Shown here: piece by piece, positions 44,669 to 53,525 of the stretch
How positions within the stretch are numbered: the first letter of the stretch is position 1
How the letters are laid out: each line of letters starts with the position of its first letter
From: Dysgonomonas sp. 511
GTDB taxonomy: Bacteria; Bacteroidota; Bacteroidia; Bacteroidales; Dysgonomonadaceae
Direction of reading: 5' to 3'
Assembly: GCF_010501105.1 (NCBI RefSeq)
Contig: NZ_QVMQ01000005.1
Location: forward strand, 80,479 to 144,478
Length of the DNA: 64,000 bases
The notes under the pieces: model-generated
Seen by the model: only the letters and a program-made list of their open reading frames with translations
Database searches by the model: none
Told to the model about the DNA's origin: nothing
Program-made: the position numbers and the translations under genes

Positions 44669-45541
44669 ATGAACAAACTTTTATTCAACCTCGTTTTATT
44701 ATTATTTATATGTATGGGCATTAACGCACAAAAGACAATTAAGCTATGGGATGGCAATCCTCCCTCGAAGAATAATATTACCGAACCAGAGAAGGTAGAA
44801 CGCGACGGCGGATGGATTACCAACATCACCGATCCCGAACTTATTATATATCCCGCATCGAAAGATAATAATAATAAAATGGCTGTTATCATATGTCCGG
44901 GAGGAGGATACGGCGGCGTAGCCATAGAACACGAAGGGCACCAGTTTGCGCGATGGCTGAACGAAAGGGGAATAGCCGCATTCGTCTTAAAATACCGCAT
45001 GCCAAATAAGAATAAGCGGATACCACTCGACGATGCACAGCAGGCAATGCGCTATGTGCGCAGCAATGCTTCCGGGTATGGTATCGATATAAATAAGATA
45101 GGGATTGCAGGCTTTTCGGCAGGGGGGCATCTGGCAGCTACGGCGTCTAACCAATACGCCACGGAAGGAATAAGTACCCGCCCCGACTTTTCCATCTTGT
45201 TTTATCCCGTTATTACGATGGAGACGGCAACACACGGTGGTTCGAGAAAAAACCTGTTGGGCGAAAAACCTTCCGCTACCGATATGCATATATTTTCGAA
45301 CGAGAAGCAGGTCAACGCAAACACACCTCCGGCGATACTTCTGCTGAGTGACGATGACAAGGGCGTTGTTCCCGAAAACAGTATCGCTTATTACAGGGCG
45401 TTGAAAGAAAATAATATCCCTGCCACCATGTACATATTCCCCCGGGGAGGCCACGGCTGGGGCATGAATGCAAGTTTTTCGTACCACACCCAGATGCTCA
45501 ACCTGCTGGATATGTGGCTGAAGGATATCGAAAAGAAATAA
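44669..45541 (+). CDS. Secreted alpha/beta-hydrolase (acetyl-esterase type)
   Basis: A 290-residue hydrolase with a signal peptide (cleavage after I-N-A, near residue 20). The oxyanion motif P-G-G-G-Y and the nucleophile elbow G-F-S-A-G-G-H with Ser150 are intact; the late G-G-H-G-W-G gives the catalytic histidine. It resembles BD-FAE/acetylxylan-esterase-like enzymes that remove acetyl groups from polysaccharides. It lies 22 bp before icd, probably in one transcript, although no functional link is apparent. Confidence 0.85.
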   Translation: MNKLLFNLVLLLFICMGINAQKTIKLWDGNPPSKNNITEPEKVERDGGWITNITDPELIIYPASKDNNNKMAVIICPGGGYGGVAIEHEGHQFARWLNERGIAAFVLKYRMPNKNKRIPLDDAQQAMRYVRSNASGYGIDINKIGIAGFSAGGHLAATASNQYATEGISTRPDFSILFYPVITMETATHGGSRKNLLGEKPSATDMHIFSNEKQVNANTPPAILLLSDDDKGVVPENSIAYYRALKENNIPATMYIFPRGGHGWGMNASFSYHTQMLNLLDMWLKDIEKK

Positions 45542-45563
45542 CAATAAATACATATAATATCAG

Positions 45564-46796
45564 ATGCAGAAAATAAAAGTAACGAATCCCGTTGTGGAAA
45601 TGGACGGTGATGAGATGACCCGTATTATATGGCAATACATCAAAGACAAACTGATATTGCCCTACGTAGATGTAGACCTCAAGTATTTCGACCTGAGCGT
45701 ACAAAACCGTGATGCGACAGACGACCAGGTAACAATAGACAGTGCCGAAGCAACCCTGAAATATAATGTAGCTATAAAGTGCGCTACCATCACGCCCGAC
45801 GAAGCACGTGTGGAAGAGTTTGGACTGAAAAAAATGTGGAAATCGCCGAACGGTACAATACGGAATATTATCGGCGGAACAGTTTTCCGCGAACCTATCA
45901 TTATCAGCAATATCCCGCGACTGGTAACTACATGGACCAAACCGATAGTTATAGGCCGCCACGCCCACGCCGACCAGTACAAGGCTACCGACTTTGTAAC
46001 GAAAGGCAAGGGAACGCTTACCCTCACTTTCACCCCTGAGAATGGCCAGCCGCAACAATATACTGTTTACAATTACAGTGGCGACGGGGTGGCAATGGGG
46101 ATGTACAACACCGACGAATCTATTTACGGCTTTGCACACTCATGTTTCAGGCTGGCTCTGGCCAAGAAATACCCTCTGTACCTGTCTACCAAGAATACGA
46201 TATTGAAGGCATACGACGGACGCTTCAAAGACATCTTCAACGAAGTATATGAAAGCGAATATAAGAGCGAATTCCAGAAAACAGGCATCACCTACGAACA
46301 CCGCCTGATAGACGATATGGTAGCTGCCGCCCTGAAATGGGACGGAGGTTTTGTATGGGCTTGCAAGAATTACGACGGCGACGTGCAATCCGACACTGTA
46401 GCGCAAGGCTTTGGTTCATTGGGACTCATGACTTCCGTGTTGCTCACACCCGATGGAAAGACAATGGAGGCCGAAGCGGCTCACGGCACGGTTACGCGCC
46501 ACTATCGCCAGCACCAGCAAGGCAAAGAAACATCGACCAACGCCATAGCTTCTATCTTTGCATGGACAAGGGGGCTTGCCCATCGTGGCAAGTTGGATGG
46601 CAACCAACCGCTGATAGACTTCTGCCAGAAATTGGAAAATACTTGTATCGAAATAGTAGAGCAGGGAAAAATGACGAAAGACCTTGCCCTGCTTGTTCAT
46701 GGCGATAAAATGCAACGCGCCGATTATCTGAATACAGAAGATTTTCTGGATGCAATAGCAGATGGATTGAAAAAAAAGCTGAAAACAGACTCTTAG
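45564..46796 (+). CDS. icd: NADP-dependent isocitrate dehydrogenase (eukaryotic-like homodimeric type)
   Basis: A 410-residue enzyme. The start [18 protein letters not shown] and the later [23 protein letters not shown] are those of the type found in mitochondria and many Bacteroidota, not of the E. coli Icd type. It oxidises isocitrate to 2-oxoglutarate with NADP. A terminator follows at 46833. Confidence 0.95.
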   Translation: MQKIKVTNPVVEMDGDEMTRIIWQYIKDKLILPYVDVDLKYFDLSVQNRDATDDQVTIDSAEATLKYNVAIKCATITPDEARVEEFGLKKMWKSPNGTIRNIIGGTVFREPIIISNIPRLVTTWTKPIVIGRHAHADQYKATDFVTKGKGTLTLTFTPENGQPQQYTVYNYSGDGVAMGMYNTDESIYGFAHSCFRLALAKKYPLYLSTKNTILKAYDGRFKDIFNEVYESEYKSEFQKTGITYEHRLIDDMVAAALKWDGGFVWACKNYDGDVQSDTVAQGFGSLGLMTSVLLTPDGKTMEAEAAHGTVTRHYRQHQQGKETSTNAIASIFAWTRGLAHRGKLDGNQPLIDFCQKLENTCIEIVEQGKMTKDLALLVHGDKMQRADYLNTEDFLDAIADGLKKKLKTDS

Positions 46797-46832
46797 ATAA
46801 AAACCATTTTGTGATATTTCCTAACAGTTACT

Positions 46833-46853
46833 AAAGTCCCTGCGGGGACTTTA
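46833..46853 (+). terminator. Terminator after icd
   Basis: AAAGTCCC pairs with GGGACTTT around a 4-nt loop. The right arm abuts the stop codon of the convergent DUF486 gene, so it may act in both directions. Confidence 0.65.
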
Positions 46854-47225
46854 CTTCTTAAACACCAGATACACTGCCGCCACAAGGAAAAGCAACGCCA
46901 ACAGATGATTCCAGCGTAAGGTTTCGGTCTTGAAGGCCAATGTGCTGAATAGCACAAAGACCACAAGTGTTATCACTTCTTGTATTACCTTGAGCTGCAT
47001 CAAAGAAAAAGGCCCTCCGTTTTCCTGAAAGCCGATACGGTTGGCCGGAACCTGAAAGCAGTATTCGAAGAAGGCTATCCCCCAACTGATAAGGATTACG
47101 CCGAAGAGGGGTAATGCGGCAAACCACGAATATTCTTTCATCTTGAGATGACCGTACCACGCAAAGGTCATAAAGACATTGGATACGATAAGCAGTAATA
47201 TGGTGTAAACACCTGACAGGTTCAT
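46851..47225 (-). CDS. DMT family (DUF486) small membrane protein
   Basis: A 124-residue protein with four hydrophobic helices, an internal F-A-W-Y-G-H-L-K motif and Y-C-F-Q-V-P-A-N-R-I-G, which define DUF486, a single-unit relative of drug/metabolite transporters. It probably works as a dimer in the inner membrane. Its substrate is unknown. It is monocistronic. Confidence 0.9.
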   Translation of the reverse strand: MNLSGVYTILLLIVSNVFMTFAWYGHLKMKEYSWFAALPLFGVILISWGIAFFEYCFQVPANRIGFQENGGPFSLMQLKVIQEVITLVVFVLFSTLAFKTETLRWNHLLALLFLVAAVYLVFKK

Positions 47226-47339
47226 ATTTTTGTGTAAATTGTGAGTTTAATTACGGACGGTAAAATTAGTTTATTTTTCAGATAAAATGTTGTGAAATAC
47301 CCGGAATAAATACAGCAAACTTTATCTATATAACACCTC

Positions 47340-47465
47340 CGCCAGCCTCCAAAGGGAAGCCCCCTAATCCCCTTGGGAGACTTATGTGCAAAGCCATGAC
47401 GAGGGAGAGGGAAAAGTAACAGTGAAAAAGGGATAAAAATGTGTTACATGTGTTACTTTTTGGAG
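47340..47465 (-). repeat. Dispersed repeat family B, copy 2 (inverted)
   Basis: Reverse complement of the repeat at 17880-17999: shares GTGTTACATGTGTTACTTTT, the following AAGTAACAGTGAAAAAG segment and AAAGCCATGACGAGGGAGAG. Differences are concentrated in the purine-rich end. Confidence 0.75.
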
Positions 47466-47511
47466 ATCGCTGTCATCCTGAGGATAGGAAGAGTCTCTTG
47501 TCTCAATGGTG

Positions 47512-47581
47512 TTGTAGGGGCGAATTATCATTCGCCCGCAGATTTTTTCTATTTCGGGCGAATGATAATTCGCCCCTACAA
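47512..47581. repeat. Perfect 27-bp inverted repeat
   Basis: 47512-47538 and 47555-47581 are exact complements around a 16-nt loop; the arms begin TTGTAGGGGCGAATTATCAT. There is no T tract and it is not near a stop codon, so it is not a simple terminator. It lies between repeat B and repeat A in the gap before dnaN and may be a REP-like element. Confidence 0.85.
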
Positions 47582-47621
47582 TAGCCAAAACCGGAATATC
47601 ATTTTTTCATGCGTTTGCCCT

Positions 47622-47659
47622 ATTGTATCTAAAGATATTGTTGACTGTTTACTGAAAAA
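47622..47659 (-). repeat. Dispersed repeat family A, copy 2 (inverted, short)
   Basis: Reverse complement of the first part of the repeat at 17707 and 59977 (TATCTAAAGATATTG core). Its edge overlaps the dnaN -33 element. Confidence 0.75.
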
Positions 47660-47671
47660 TGCTTATATTTG
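47640..47671 (+). promoter_or_regulatory. dnaN promoter
   Basis: GTTG (47640-47643, one mismatch to TTTG), 20 nt, TATATTTG (47664-47671). The ATG is at 47719. The -33 element lies inside the dispersed repeat A copy. Confidence 0.6.
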
Positions 47672-47718
47672 CTCTATTGATTTTTCAAGAAAATAAAAAC
47701 CAAATAATACACTGAAAT

Positions 47719-48843
47719 ATGAAGTTTGTTGTTTCCAGTACTGCGCTTTTGAGCCATTTGCAGGCGATAAGTAAAGTGATAAATTCGAAAAATACATTAC
47801 CTATCTTAGATTGTTTCCTTTTGGAACTGGAAGGTGCTAAGCTAACCCTTACCGCTGCCGATTCGGAAACACGCCTTGTAACTTCCATCGAAGTAAACGA
47901 GGCCGATGGTTCGGGTAAATTTGCAGTAAATGCTAAGAACCTGCTCGATCCGCTGAAAGAGCTGCCTGAGCAACCTCTTACATTCGAGATAAACAACGAC
48001 AATCTGGAAACATTCATTTATTTCCACAACGGAAAATACAACTTCGTAGGACAAAGCGGCGACGACTATCCTCAACCGAAAGAATTGAAAGACACGGCTG
48101 TAGGCCTTACGATAGATCCTCAGGTATTATTTTCGGGAATAAACCGCACACTGTTTGCCAGTGCCGACGATGAGCTTCGCCCGGTGATGAACGGGGTATT
48201 TTTCGACATTACGCCCGACGACCTCACTTTCGTAGCATCTGACGGGCATAAGCTGGTTCGCTGCAAAACTTTGGCGGCAAAAGGAGCCGAAAGGGCTTCT
48301 TTCATCCTGCCTAAGAAACCGGCCAACTTACTGAAAGCCATACTGCCAAAAGAATCGGAAACAGTAGAAATAAAATTCGACGAAAACAACGCCTACATAA
48401 AGATGTCGAGCTATACAATGACTTGCCGTTTTATAGAAGGGCGTTATCCGAACTATAACTCTGTAATTCCTCAGAACAATCCGAATAAAGTTGCGCTCGA
48501 CAGGCTTGCATTTTTCAATGCCCTTAAACGCGTATCCGTATTCTCCAACCAGGCAAGCAACCTGATACGTTTGCAATTGTCGGAATCGAGCATCGTAGTT
48601 TCGGCTCAGGACATTGATTTCTCTACTGCTGCCGAAGAAACTATCCCTTGCGAATATACAGGCACTCCGATGAACATAGGATTCAAATCGAGCTTCCTCA
48701 TCGACATACTGAACAATATCCCGTCTTCGGATATAACGCTCGAACTATCCGACCCTTCGCGCGCAGGGCTTATTATCCCTACCGAAAACGAAGAGAACGA
48801 AGACCTGCTTATGTTACTTATGCCAATGATGCTCAACGACTAA
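47719..48843 (+). CDS. dnaN: DNA polymerase III beta subunit (sliding clamp)
   Basis: A 374-residue clamp with three consecutive clamp domains (about 1-120, 130-245, 250-374) of the normal length. K-F-x-V-N-A-K-N-L-L and the C-terminal L-M-L-P-M end (the M-P-M region that binds partners) are recognisable. It confers processivity on DNA polymerase III. It is not next to dnaA or recF, as is common in Bacteroidales, so it does not mark the origin. Confidence 0.97.
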   Translation: MKFVVSSTALLSHLQAISKVINSKNTLPILDCFLLELEGAKLTLTAADSETRLVTSIEVNEADGSGKFAVNAKNLLDPLKELPEQPLTFEINNDNLETFIYFHNGKYNFVGQSGDDYPQPKELKDTAVGLTIDPQVLFSGINRTLFASADDELRPVMNGVFFDITPDDLTFVASDGHKLVRCKTLAAKGAERASFILPKKPANLLKAILPKESETVEIKFDENNAYIKMSSYTMTCRFIEGRYPNYNSVIPQNNPNKVALDRLAFFNALKRVSVFSNQASNLIRLQLSESSIVVSAQDIDFSTAAEETIPCEYTGTPMNIGFKSSFLIDILNNIPSSDITLELSDPSRAGLIIPTENEENEDLLMLLMPMMLND

Positions 48844-48865
48844 GCAGCATTTATTAAGATATTAC

Positions 48866-48898
48866 AACGCCCTATCTCTTGCGGGATGGGGCGTTTAT
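48866..48898 (+). terminator. Terminator after dnaN
   Basis: AACGCCC (48866-48872) pairs with GGGCGTT (48889-48895) and the inner bases pair further. It is followed by a short T-rich stretch 20 bp after the dnaN stop. Confidence 0.7.
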
Positions 48899-48997
48899 TA
48901 CCAAATCGAAGTACTGTAGCCATAATATAAAAATTTCACCTGCCGAATACCGCAGGAATTTCAGGACTACGTCTATAGGCAGCTTATAATTTGAATC

Positions 48998-50638
48998 TTA
49001 TATTCTTATTATTCTATCGCAATGTATAAGGCTCGATTCCCTGTGTGCTATGATGATAATTGTCAGTCCGTTTTCTTTAGCCGACAGGTCGTTGATGGTT
49101 GCGACTATACTCTGCTCGGTCTGAGTATCGAGCGCGGAAGTTGCTTCATCGAAGAAAAGGACTTCGGCTTTTTTGTACAAAGCCCTTGCAATGCCTACGC
49201 GCTGGCGTTCTCCACCGGAAAGGCGGCTTCCATTCTGCCCTATTTTGGTATCAATACCTTCGGGGAGGGTGTCGACAAGAGATGCTAATCCGCTTTGTGC
49301 GATAACTTGCATCAACCGTTCGTTATCAATGTCTTCCGATCCAAGTGCGATATTCTCAGCGAGAGTGGCTCTCATTATAAAGATATCCTGAGGAACATAA
49401 GCAATCATCTTTTGCCATGCTGCATAGGTTTGTTTGTCGAGGAGGGTATTGTCTATCCGTATTTCGCCCTTTTGGGGTGTATAGAATCCTAAAAGGAGAT
49501 TGAATAGCGTTGTTTTGCCAATGCCGGAGAAGCCCTGTATACCAACGCATTCCCCTTTGCGTATCTTTAAGGAGAAATGCTCGAAAACAAAAGAGGTATC
49601 ATCCGGATAATGAAAGCTGATATCGTCTATTGTTATTTGCTCTTTGAAACTGATGGGTAGTGATTCTGTCTCTACCTCTACTACAGGAGGTATTTCTTTG
49701 ATAACATCAATGGTAAATGAATTATTCTTCCATTGTGTCATCATCGTTATAAGCGAACGTATGGAAGGCAGCATGCGCAGCGTAGCTATAGCCAGAATGC
49801 CAAGTGTAAGCCTTGTTTCACTATCATTGCCGCCTATAAGTATAAACAGCACCATGCCTATCATCACATAACACTCCATCATGCCCGACGGTATTTGCTG
49901 GATATGTGTCATCCGTTCCCTGCTGTCAACAACCTGGGCAATGCTCTCTCCGAAACGGCGTTGGAACCATGAATAGGCATTGTTCAGCTTTACTTCTGTG
50001 TAACCTTGAAAGGTATCGTTGACAAGAGCCATCGACCGGCGTTTGGCTTCATTCTCCTTTTTTCCGTAATCTTTGAGTTTCTGCCTTACCCAGTAATAAT
50101 ATCCTGCTACAAATGGAAGCAGGCAGCCGGCTATGCTTAGAGCCATTACCGGAGAATACCAAAACATAGCTCCCCATATCAGAAGGAGAAGGAGGGCTTC
50201 GCTGGCTATGGAAAATGACAAGGACAACAAGCCGTGGGTAAATAAATAGCTGACTGCACTGACATTGTATGCCAACTCGTTGGAATGTTTGCCTTTCAGG
50301 AATAACAAACCTTGCTGATAGTAAGTATTGTAGATCTTCTTCGAGTAGTAAATGTATAAGCTATTGATAAACCGTATCCGTATATCGCTGAGGTAGATGT
50401 TAAACAGGTTCTTTACTACTAAGAAGACTATTATAGCCACTACTATCAGTATATGGTGCGACGCCAGTAATGGATATTCCTGCATCTTTTCGGGGTCGAA
50501 TATCAGAATTATAAGTGGAATCAATACCGTCAATCCTGCCATATTAAGCAAGGCCTTGAATACTACAGACAAAACGATCCATATACCTCGTTTTCGCTGT
50601 GCATCGGGAATTAGCTTTATGACTTCGGATATCTGCAT
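48998..50638 (-). CDS. ABC exporter (fused permease/ATPase) of the RiPP-like operon
   Basis: A 546-residue half-transporter. Six transmembrane helices (about 20-300) are followed by an ATPase domain (about 330-546): Walker A G-F-S-G-I-G-K-T-T, signature L-S-G-G-E-R-Q-R, Walker B V-L-F-F-D-E-A-T-S-A-L-D, and the H-loop I-A-H-R. It has no N-terminal C39 peptidase, so it would not cleave a leader itself; lasso-peptide exporters have the same form. It is the last gene of the operon, 1 bp after the nucleotidyltransferase gene. Export of the modified peptide is inferred from context. Confidence 0.88.
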   Translation of the reverse strand: MQISEVIKLIPDAQRKRGIWIVLSVVFKALLNMAGLTVLIPLIILIFDPEKMQEYPLLASHHILIVVAIIVFLVVKNLFNIYLSDIRIRFINSLYIYYSKKIYNTYYQQGLLFLKGKHSNELAYNVSAVSYLFTHGLLSLSFSIASEALLLLLIWGAMFWYSPVMALSIAGCLLPFVAGYYYWVRQKLKDYGKKENEAKRRSMALVNDTFQGYTEVKLNNAYSWFQRRFGESIAQVVDSRERMTHIQQIPSGMMECYVMIGMVLFILIGGNDSETRLTLGILAIATLRMLPSIRSLITMMTQWKNNSFTIDVIKEIPPVVEVETESLPISFKEQITIDDISFHYPDDTSFVFEHFSLKIRKGECVGIQGFSGIGKTTLFNLLLGFYTPQKGEIRIDNTLLDKQTYAAWQKMIAYVPQDIFIMRATLAENIALGSEDIDNERLMQVIAQSGLASLVDTLPEGIDTKIGQNGSRLSGGERQRVGIARALYKKAEVLFFDEATSALDTQTEQSIVATINDLSAKENGLTIIIIAHRESSLIHCDRIIRI

Positions 50639-50639
50639 T

Positions 50640-51749
50640 TTAGTGGAATTTGAATATCGCCTGAGGATGTTTAATATAGTGTATCAGTGAAGGAAAGAAA
50701 TATGTAAAGAAGTTGCCCCCATAAAGAGCTATCCGGCGTTTGTATGTAATACGGAAACGTTTGTATCTATACAACAAAGTACGCCACCGCGTAGTTTCTT
50801 CATATGGAGGATAGGGTGGTTCTGTCATTTCTTTAGTCAGAAGGTTTTCCCAATCCGGGTGCTTCTTTGTTACAAAATTCTCAACGGGAAAAGGTCCTAG
50901 CCAACGAAAAGTGAGGGTTGTAAGAGCCTCGGCAACATCTAAGAATCCGGCTTCAGTGAGTGCAGCTCTCCATTTTTCTATATCCAGTTCATTTATATTG
51001 GCTTGTAGAAATAATGCCCAATCGCAGTAAGTACGTAAAAGCATAGGTTCCGTAGATAGATGTTTAATAGCATGTATAGTAAAGAATATAGCAGTAAAAT
51101 CGCTTGGAGGAAAGAAGCTTCTGTTTGCCTGCCTGTGTTTCTCAGATAAATCGTTTTCGAGGATATCTAATAATGTATCGTTTAGTTTTGCTATTTTGAC
51201 TGAATCGTGGACATTCAGAAAATATGCATGGTTTTCGATCACCACATTTTTGTATAATAAGTTGGAATGCTTATCTCCATCATATTCTTTTCCTATTGCT
51301 CCTATTTGCCTTATCAATTCATCCCCTTTTGTATGCTCCCCAAAGAGATAAATATCAATGTCGCCAAATTCACGATGCGAAGGTATAGGGTAATAGTTTG
51401 ATAGGCTGAAACCTTTGAATATCAGCATCCGGATTTGCTCTTGACTAAAGATCTCAGCTAATTCGTCAGCTACCGATAACTTAAGATTATAATCTTGTTC
51501 TATCCGTTCTACACCGATTCCCCACGTAAGCCGTAATTTTAAAGGAGGCTGAAGGTCTTTAGACAGACGCATCATTCCATCAAAAGCAATCGCCATTACA
51601 CCATGCTGGATTGCAAACTGGTATAAGCCGTCCCAGTCTTTAGCACTCATCTCAGCGAAGAGACTTTCATCCGGTTCTTTATTCCATAAAGCCAAATTGA
51701 CTAAAGCCAGTAATTGCCGGAATGTAATATCTTTTGTTGGATTGCTCAT
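50640..51749 (-). CDS. Nucleotidyltransferase family protein (NTP_transf_5 type)
   Basis: A 369-residue protein with the nucleotidyltransferase core at about 90-260: F-K-G (Lys112), and R-E-F-G-D-I-D-I-Y-L with the metal-binding pair Asp130 and Asp132. The family is a regular accessory in lasso-peptide and other RiPP clusters, where its exact reaction is mostly unproven; transfer of a nucleotide to a peptide or phosphate is possible. It lies 6 bp after the PqqD-like gene. A role in modifying the operon's peptide is inferred. Confidence 0.83.
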   Translation of the reverse strand: MSNPTKDITFRQLLALVNLALWNKEPDESLFAEMSAKDWDGLYQFAIQHGVMAIAFDGMMRLSKDLQPPLKLRLTWGIGVERIEQDYNLKLSVADELAEIFSQEQIRMLIFKGFSLSNYYPIPSHREFGDIDIYLFGEHTKGDELIRQIGAIGKEYDGDKHSNLLYKNVVIENHAYFLNVHDSVKIAKLNDTLLDILENDLSEKHRQANRSFFPPSDFTAIFFTIHAIKHLSTEPMLLRTYCDWALFLQANINELDIEKWRAALTEAGFLDVAEALTTLTFRWLGPFPVENFVTKKHPDWENLLTKEMTEPPYPPYEETTRWRTLLYRYKRFRITYKRRIALYGGNFFTYFFPSLIHYIKHPQAIFKFH

Positions 51750-51755
51750 TATCTT

Positions 51756-52025
51756 TTACAGGTCTATTATTTCGGCTTTGATACATTGGTCAAGCCATTT
51801 TTTAGCATCAGCTGTTGCCGTAGTTTTGTCCAAAGAATATTCGGTCATTAATAAGTCGATAACATCTTCTTCCGAAAAATCCTTGCCTGATAGTTGATGC
51901 CATAGCCACTCGGCAGAAGGATTGAATGCAATGATTTTTGTCAAATCGGCTCCAGCACGCCCTTGACGGATAGCTACTCTTTCGCCGGCTATATCTTTTA
52001 TTACGATTTCTTTTTTTGTTCTCAT
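51756..52025 (-). CDS. PqqD-like peptide-binding protein (RiPP recognition element)
   Basis: An 89-residue PqqD family protein. The start at 52025 (M-R-T-K-K-E-I-V-I-K-D-I) overlaps the previous stop as ATGA; an in-frame upstream ATG lies within the preceding gene. The pattern I-I-A-F-N-P-S-A-E-W-L-W-H-Q-L and the acidic F-S-E-E-D-V-I-D-L-L are typical of the winged-helix RRE fold, which binds leader peptides through a beta strand. The conserved P-x-I-E-V-x-E-V strand of the 40-residue peptide is the likely ligand (inference). Confidence 0.87.
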   Translation of the reverse strand: MRTKKEIVIKDIAGERVAIRQGRAGADLTKIIAFNPSAEWLWHQLSGKDFSEEDVIDLLMTEYSLDKTTATADAKKWLDQCIKAEIIDL

Positions 52026-52471
52026 TTGTTTAAACGATGGTATATATATAATAAATACTTTCTGAAAGGGCGTAGCAGATACCAAATACGCCAATATATC
52101 CGCGACTTAAGATTGTTTACAGATTTCTGCCTTCCATCTGGATAAATGATAGTGCAAGCAATGCCTAAAACATCTTCCGGCTTTACATCTTCTGTTTGGA
52201 TGTAATTACCATCACCCTGTGCAATTAGCCTATTATTCTCTTTCTTTATAATGCGATGGAGAACATTTTTCCCTTGATGAACAAAGAGAATAATTGTCCC
52301 AACGGTTAGTTCTTGGGGGTTAAATGCTGATATGGCAATATTTTCATTACCGTCGCCCCGCAAGTATGGGCACATACTCTTTCCCGTTATACGATAGAGG
52401 GTTATTGTTCTTTTCTCTCCTCCGGATCGTTCGATATCATTACTGATCGTTGTATCGGTCTCTATAGCCAT
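52022..52471 (-). CDS. S24/S26-family peptidase with Ser/His arrangement
   Basis: A 149-residue protein with the signal-peptidase pattern: T-G-K-S-M-C-P-Y-L (nucleophile Ser32), V-L-H-R-I-I (His72 where bacterial enzymes have lysine) and A-Q-G-D-G-N-Y (86-90). The H-R-I form is that of SipW/Sec11-like signal peptidases. No N-terminal membrane anchor is present; the C-terminus is basic and aromatic. In this context it is a candidate for cutting the leader from the peptide, perhaps at the conserved G-F-A-x-S site. It overlaps the kinase gene by 10 bp and the PqqD-like gene by 4 bp. Confidence 0.82.
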   Translation of the reverse strand: MAIETDTTISNDIERSGGEKRTITLYRITGKSMCPYLRGDGNENIAISAFNPQELTVGTIILFVHQGKNVLHRIIKKENNRLIAQGDGNYIQTEDVKPEDVLGIACTIIYPDGRQKSVNNLKSRIYWRIWYLLRPFRKYLLYIYHRLNK

Positions 52472-53325
52472 CCATCCTTCTTTAGCGTATTATGAACAAG
52501 ATGTGCGGCATCTGCATCAGGCAAACAGTCGAGCATATAGACCGGAACTTGTTTCAGTATCAATGATAGGCTTTTGTGCATAAGGTTTGAAAGCGTAGGG
52601 TCGGATGCAAATATCGGAGGGAGCGAAGGCAGTAATGCCCCGATAGCCTCTATTGTACTCAACCGCTTAATCGCATTAAAAGGAGCCTGCCGTATCCTAA
52701 CAAAAGCCGTGGTTGGTATTTGTTTATTCTTATAGCATGGCGTTTTGCCACTCCAGGGTGATCCCCAACTATACAAATTCCCATCTTTGCCGATACTGAC
52801 AAAAGGGCTGTCATCATTCAATAGTTCGGTATTATCAATATTCTTCAACCAGAGTTTCGAATGGGTACTCTTCCCTGTCCCCGATTCTCCGAGGAAGAGA
52901 ATCGACTTGTTTTGATGCATGATAACGGAAGCATGCACTGCTACGGTTTGTTGCCATAAAGCGGCTATACCAAAGGCTACCCAGATAGAAAAGCCTGACA
53001 GATATGGGTGAGTAGTATGATCTATATTGCTGGATGCAATGAAAGAATCTCCTTTGGAACATATCTCTGTTAGCCATATTTTATCATCCGCCTCTCGTAA
53101 GCGCACAAGATAACGGTTCTCACTTACTAAGAACTGACAATTTGCCATCAAGGTATCCTCTTGATACAAAGGTTCTGTATCCCAATCGGATACCTGTCGG
53201 GATGGATAGACTGTAAGCAAAGGCTGTGTATCTGTCGATTCCGAAACAAAAGAAGAAAAGCTGGAGATACCCCCCAGCTTTTCGTCAAATATCTTGAGTA
53301 TATATCCCGCAATATTATAGTACAT
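52462..53325 (-). CDS. HPr-kinase-like protein of the RiPP-like operon
   Basis: A 287-residue protein whose C-terminal half resembles the HPr kinase/phosphorylase domain: V-H-A-S-V-I (His131), the P-loop G-E-S-G-T-G-K-S (146-153) and L-L-N-D-D-S-P (168-174). A later W-S-G-K-T-P-C-Y matches the region that contacts substrate. The N-terminal half is not recognised. Related proteins in lasso clusters phosphorylate a serine of the precursor peptide; the four serines in the 40-residue peptide are possible targets. It starts 38 bp after that peptide gene and overlaps the next gene. Confidence 0.85.
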   Translation of the reverse strand: MYYNIAGYILKIFDEKLGGISSFSSFVSESTDTQPLLTVYPSRQVSDWDTEPLYQEDTLMANCQFLVSENRYLVRLREADDKIWLTEICSKGDSFIASSNIDHTTHPYLSGFSIWVAFGIAALWQQTVAVHASVIMHQNKSILFLGESGTGKSTHSKLWLKNIDNTELLNDDSPFVSIGKDGNLYSWGSPWSGKTPCYKNKQIPTTAFVRIRQAPFNAIKRLSTIEAIGALLPSLPPIFASDPTLSNLMHKSLSLILKQVPVYMLDCLPDADAAHLVHNTLKKDGWL

Positions 53326-53363
53326 AAGCTATCCTCATGTTTTACAAATTAGCAAAGAACGAA

Positions 53364-53486
53364 CTAAAACTCTTCTTCTTCGAAACTTTGAGAAACCTTA
53401 CTTCGTCCAAGTGGTTCTGATGCTGCAAACCCATACTCTATGACTTCTACAACTTCTATCTCAGGAGATGTATACAATTTTTTCAT
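53364..53486 (-). CDS. 40-residue putative RiPP precursor peptide
   Basis: ATG at 53486, TAG at 53364-53366. The first half, M-K-K-L-Y-T-S-P-E-I-E-V-V-E-V, looks like a recognition leader; then G-F-A-A-S (19-23) and a serine-containing acidic tail ending F-E-E-E-E-F. The motif Y-x-x-P-x-I-E-V-x-E-V...G-F-A-x-S is shared with the peptide at 41576-41722. It is the first gene of an operon encoding a kinase, a peptidase, a PqqD-like protein, a nucleotidyltransferase and an ABC exporter, with a good promoter 40 bp upstream. No signal peptide. The coding status is inferred from the motif, position and promoter. Confidence 0.75.
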   Translation of the reverse strand: MKKLYTSPEIEVVEVIEYGFAASEPLGRSKVSQSFEEEEF

Positions 53487-53525
53487 AATCTTTTTATTTC
53501 GTTTCATAAAGATGAAAAGTGTTCG

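Noticed and set aside
47719..48843. Replication origin near dnaN
   Set aside because: No dnaA, no DnaA-box cluster that I could see, and the gene neighbours are unrelated to replication initiation.
48998..53486. Classical lasso-peptide cluster
   Set aside because: No asparagine-synthetase-like cyclase or B2 transglutaminase-like protease is encoded in or next to the operon, so I call it RiPP-like only.
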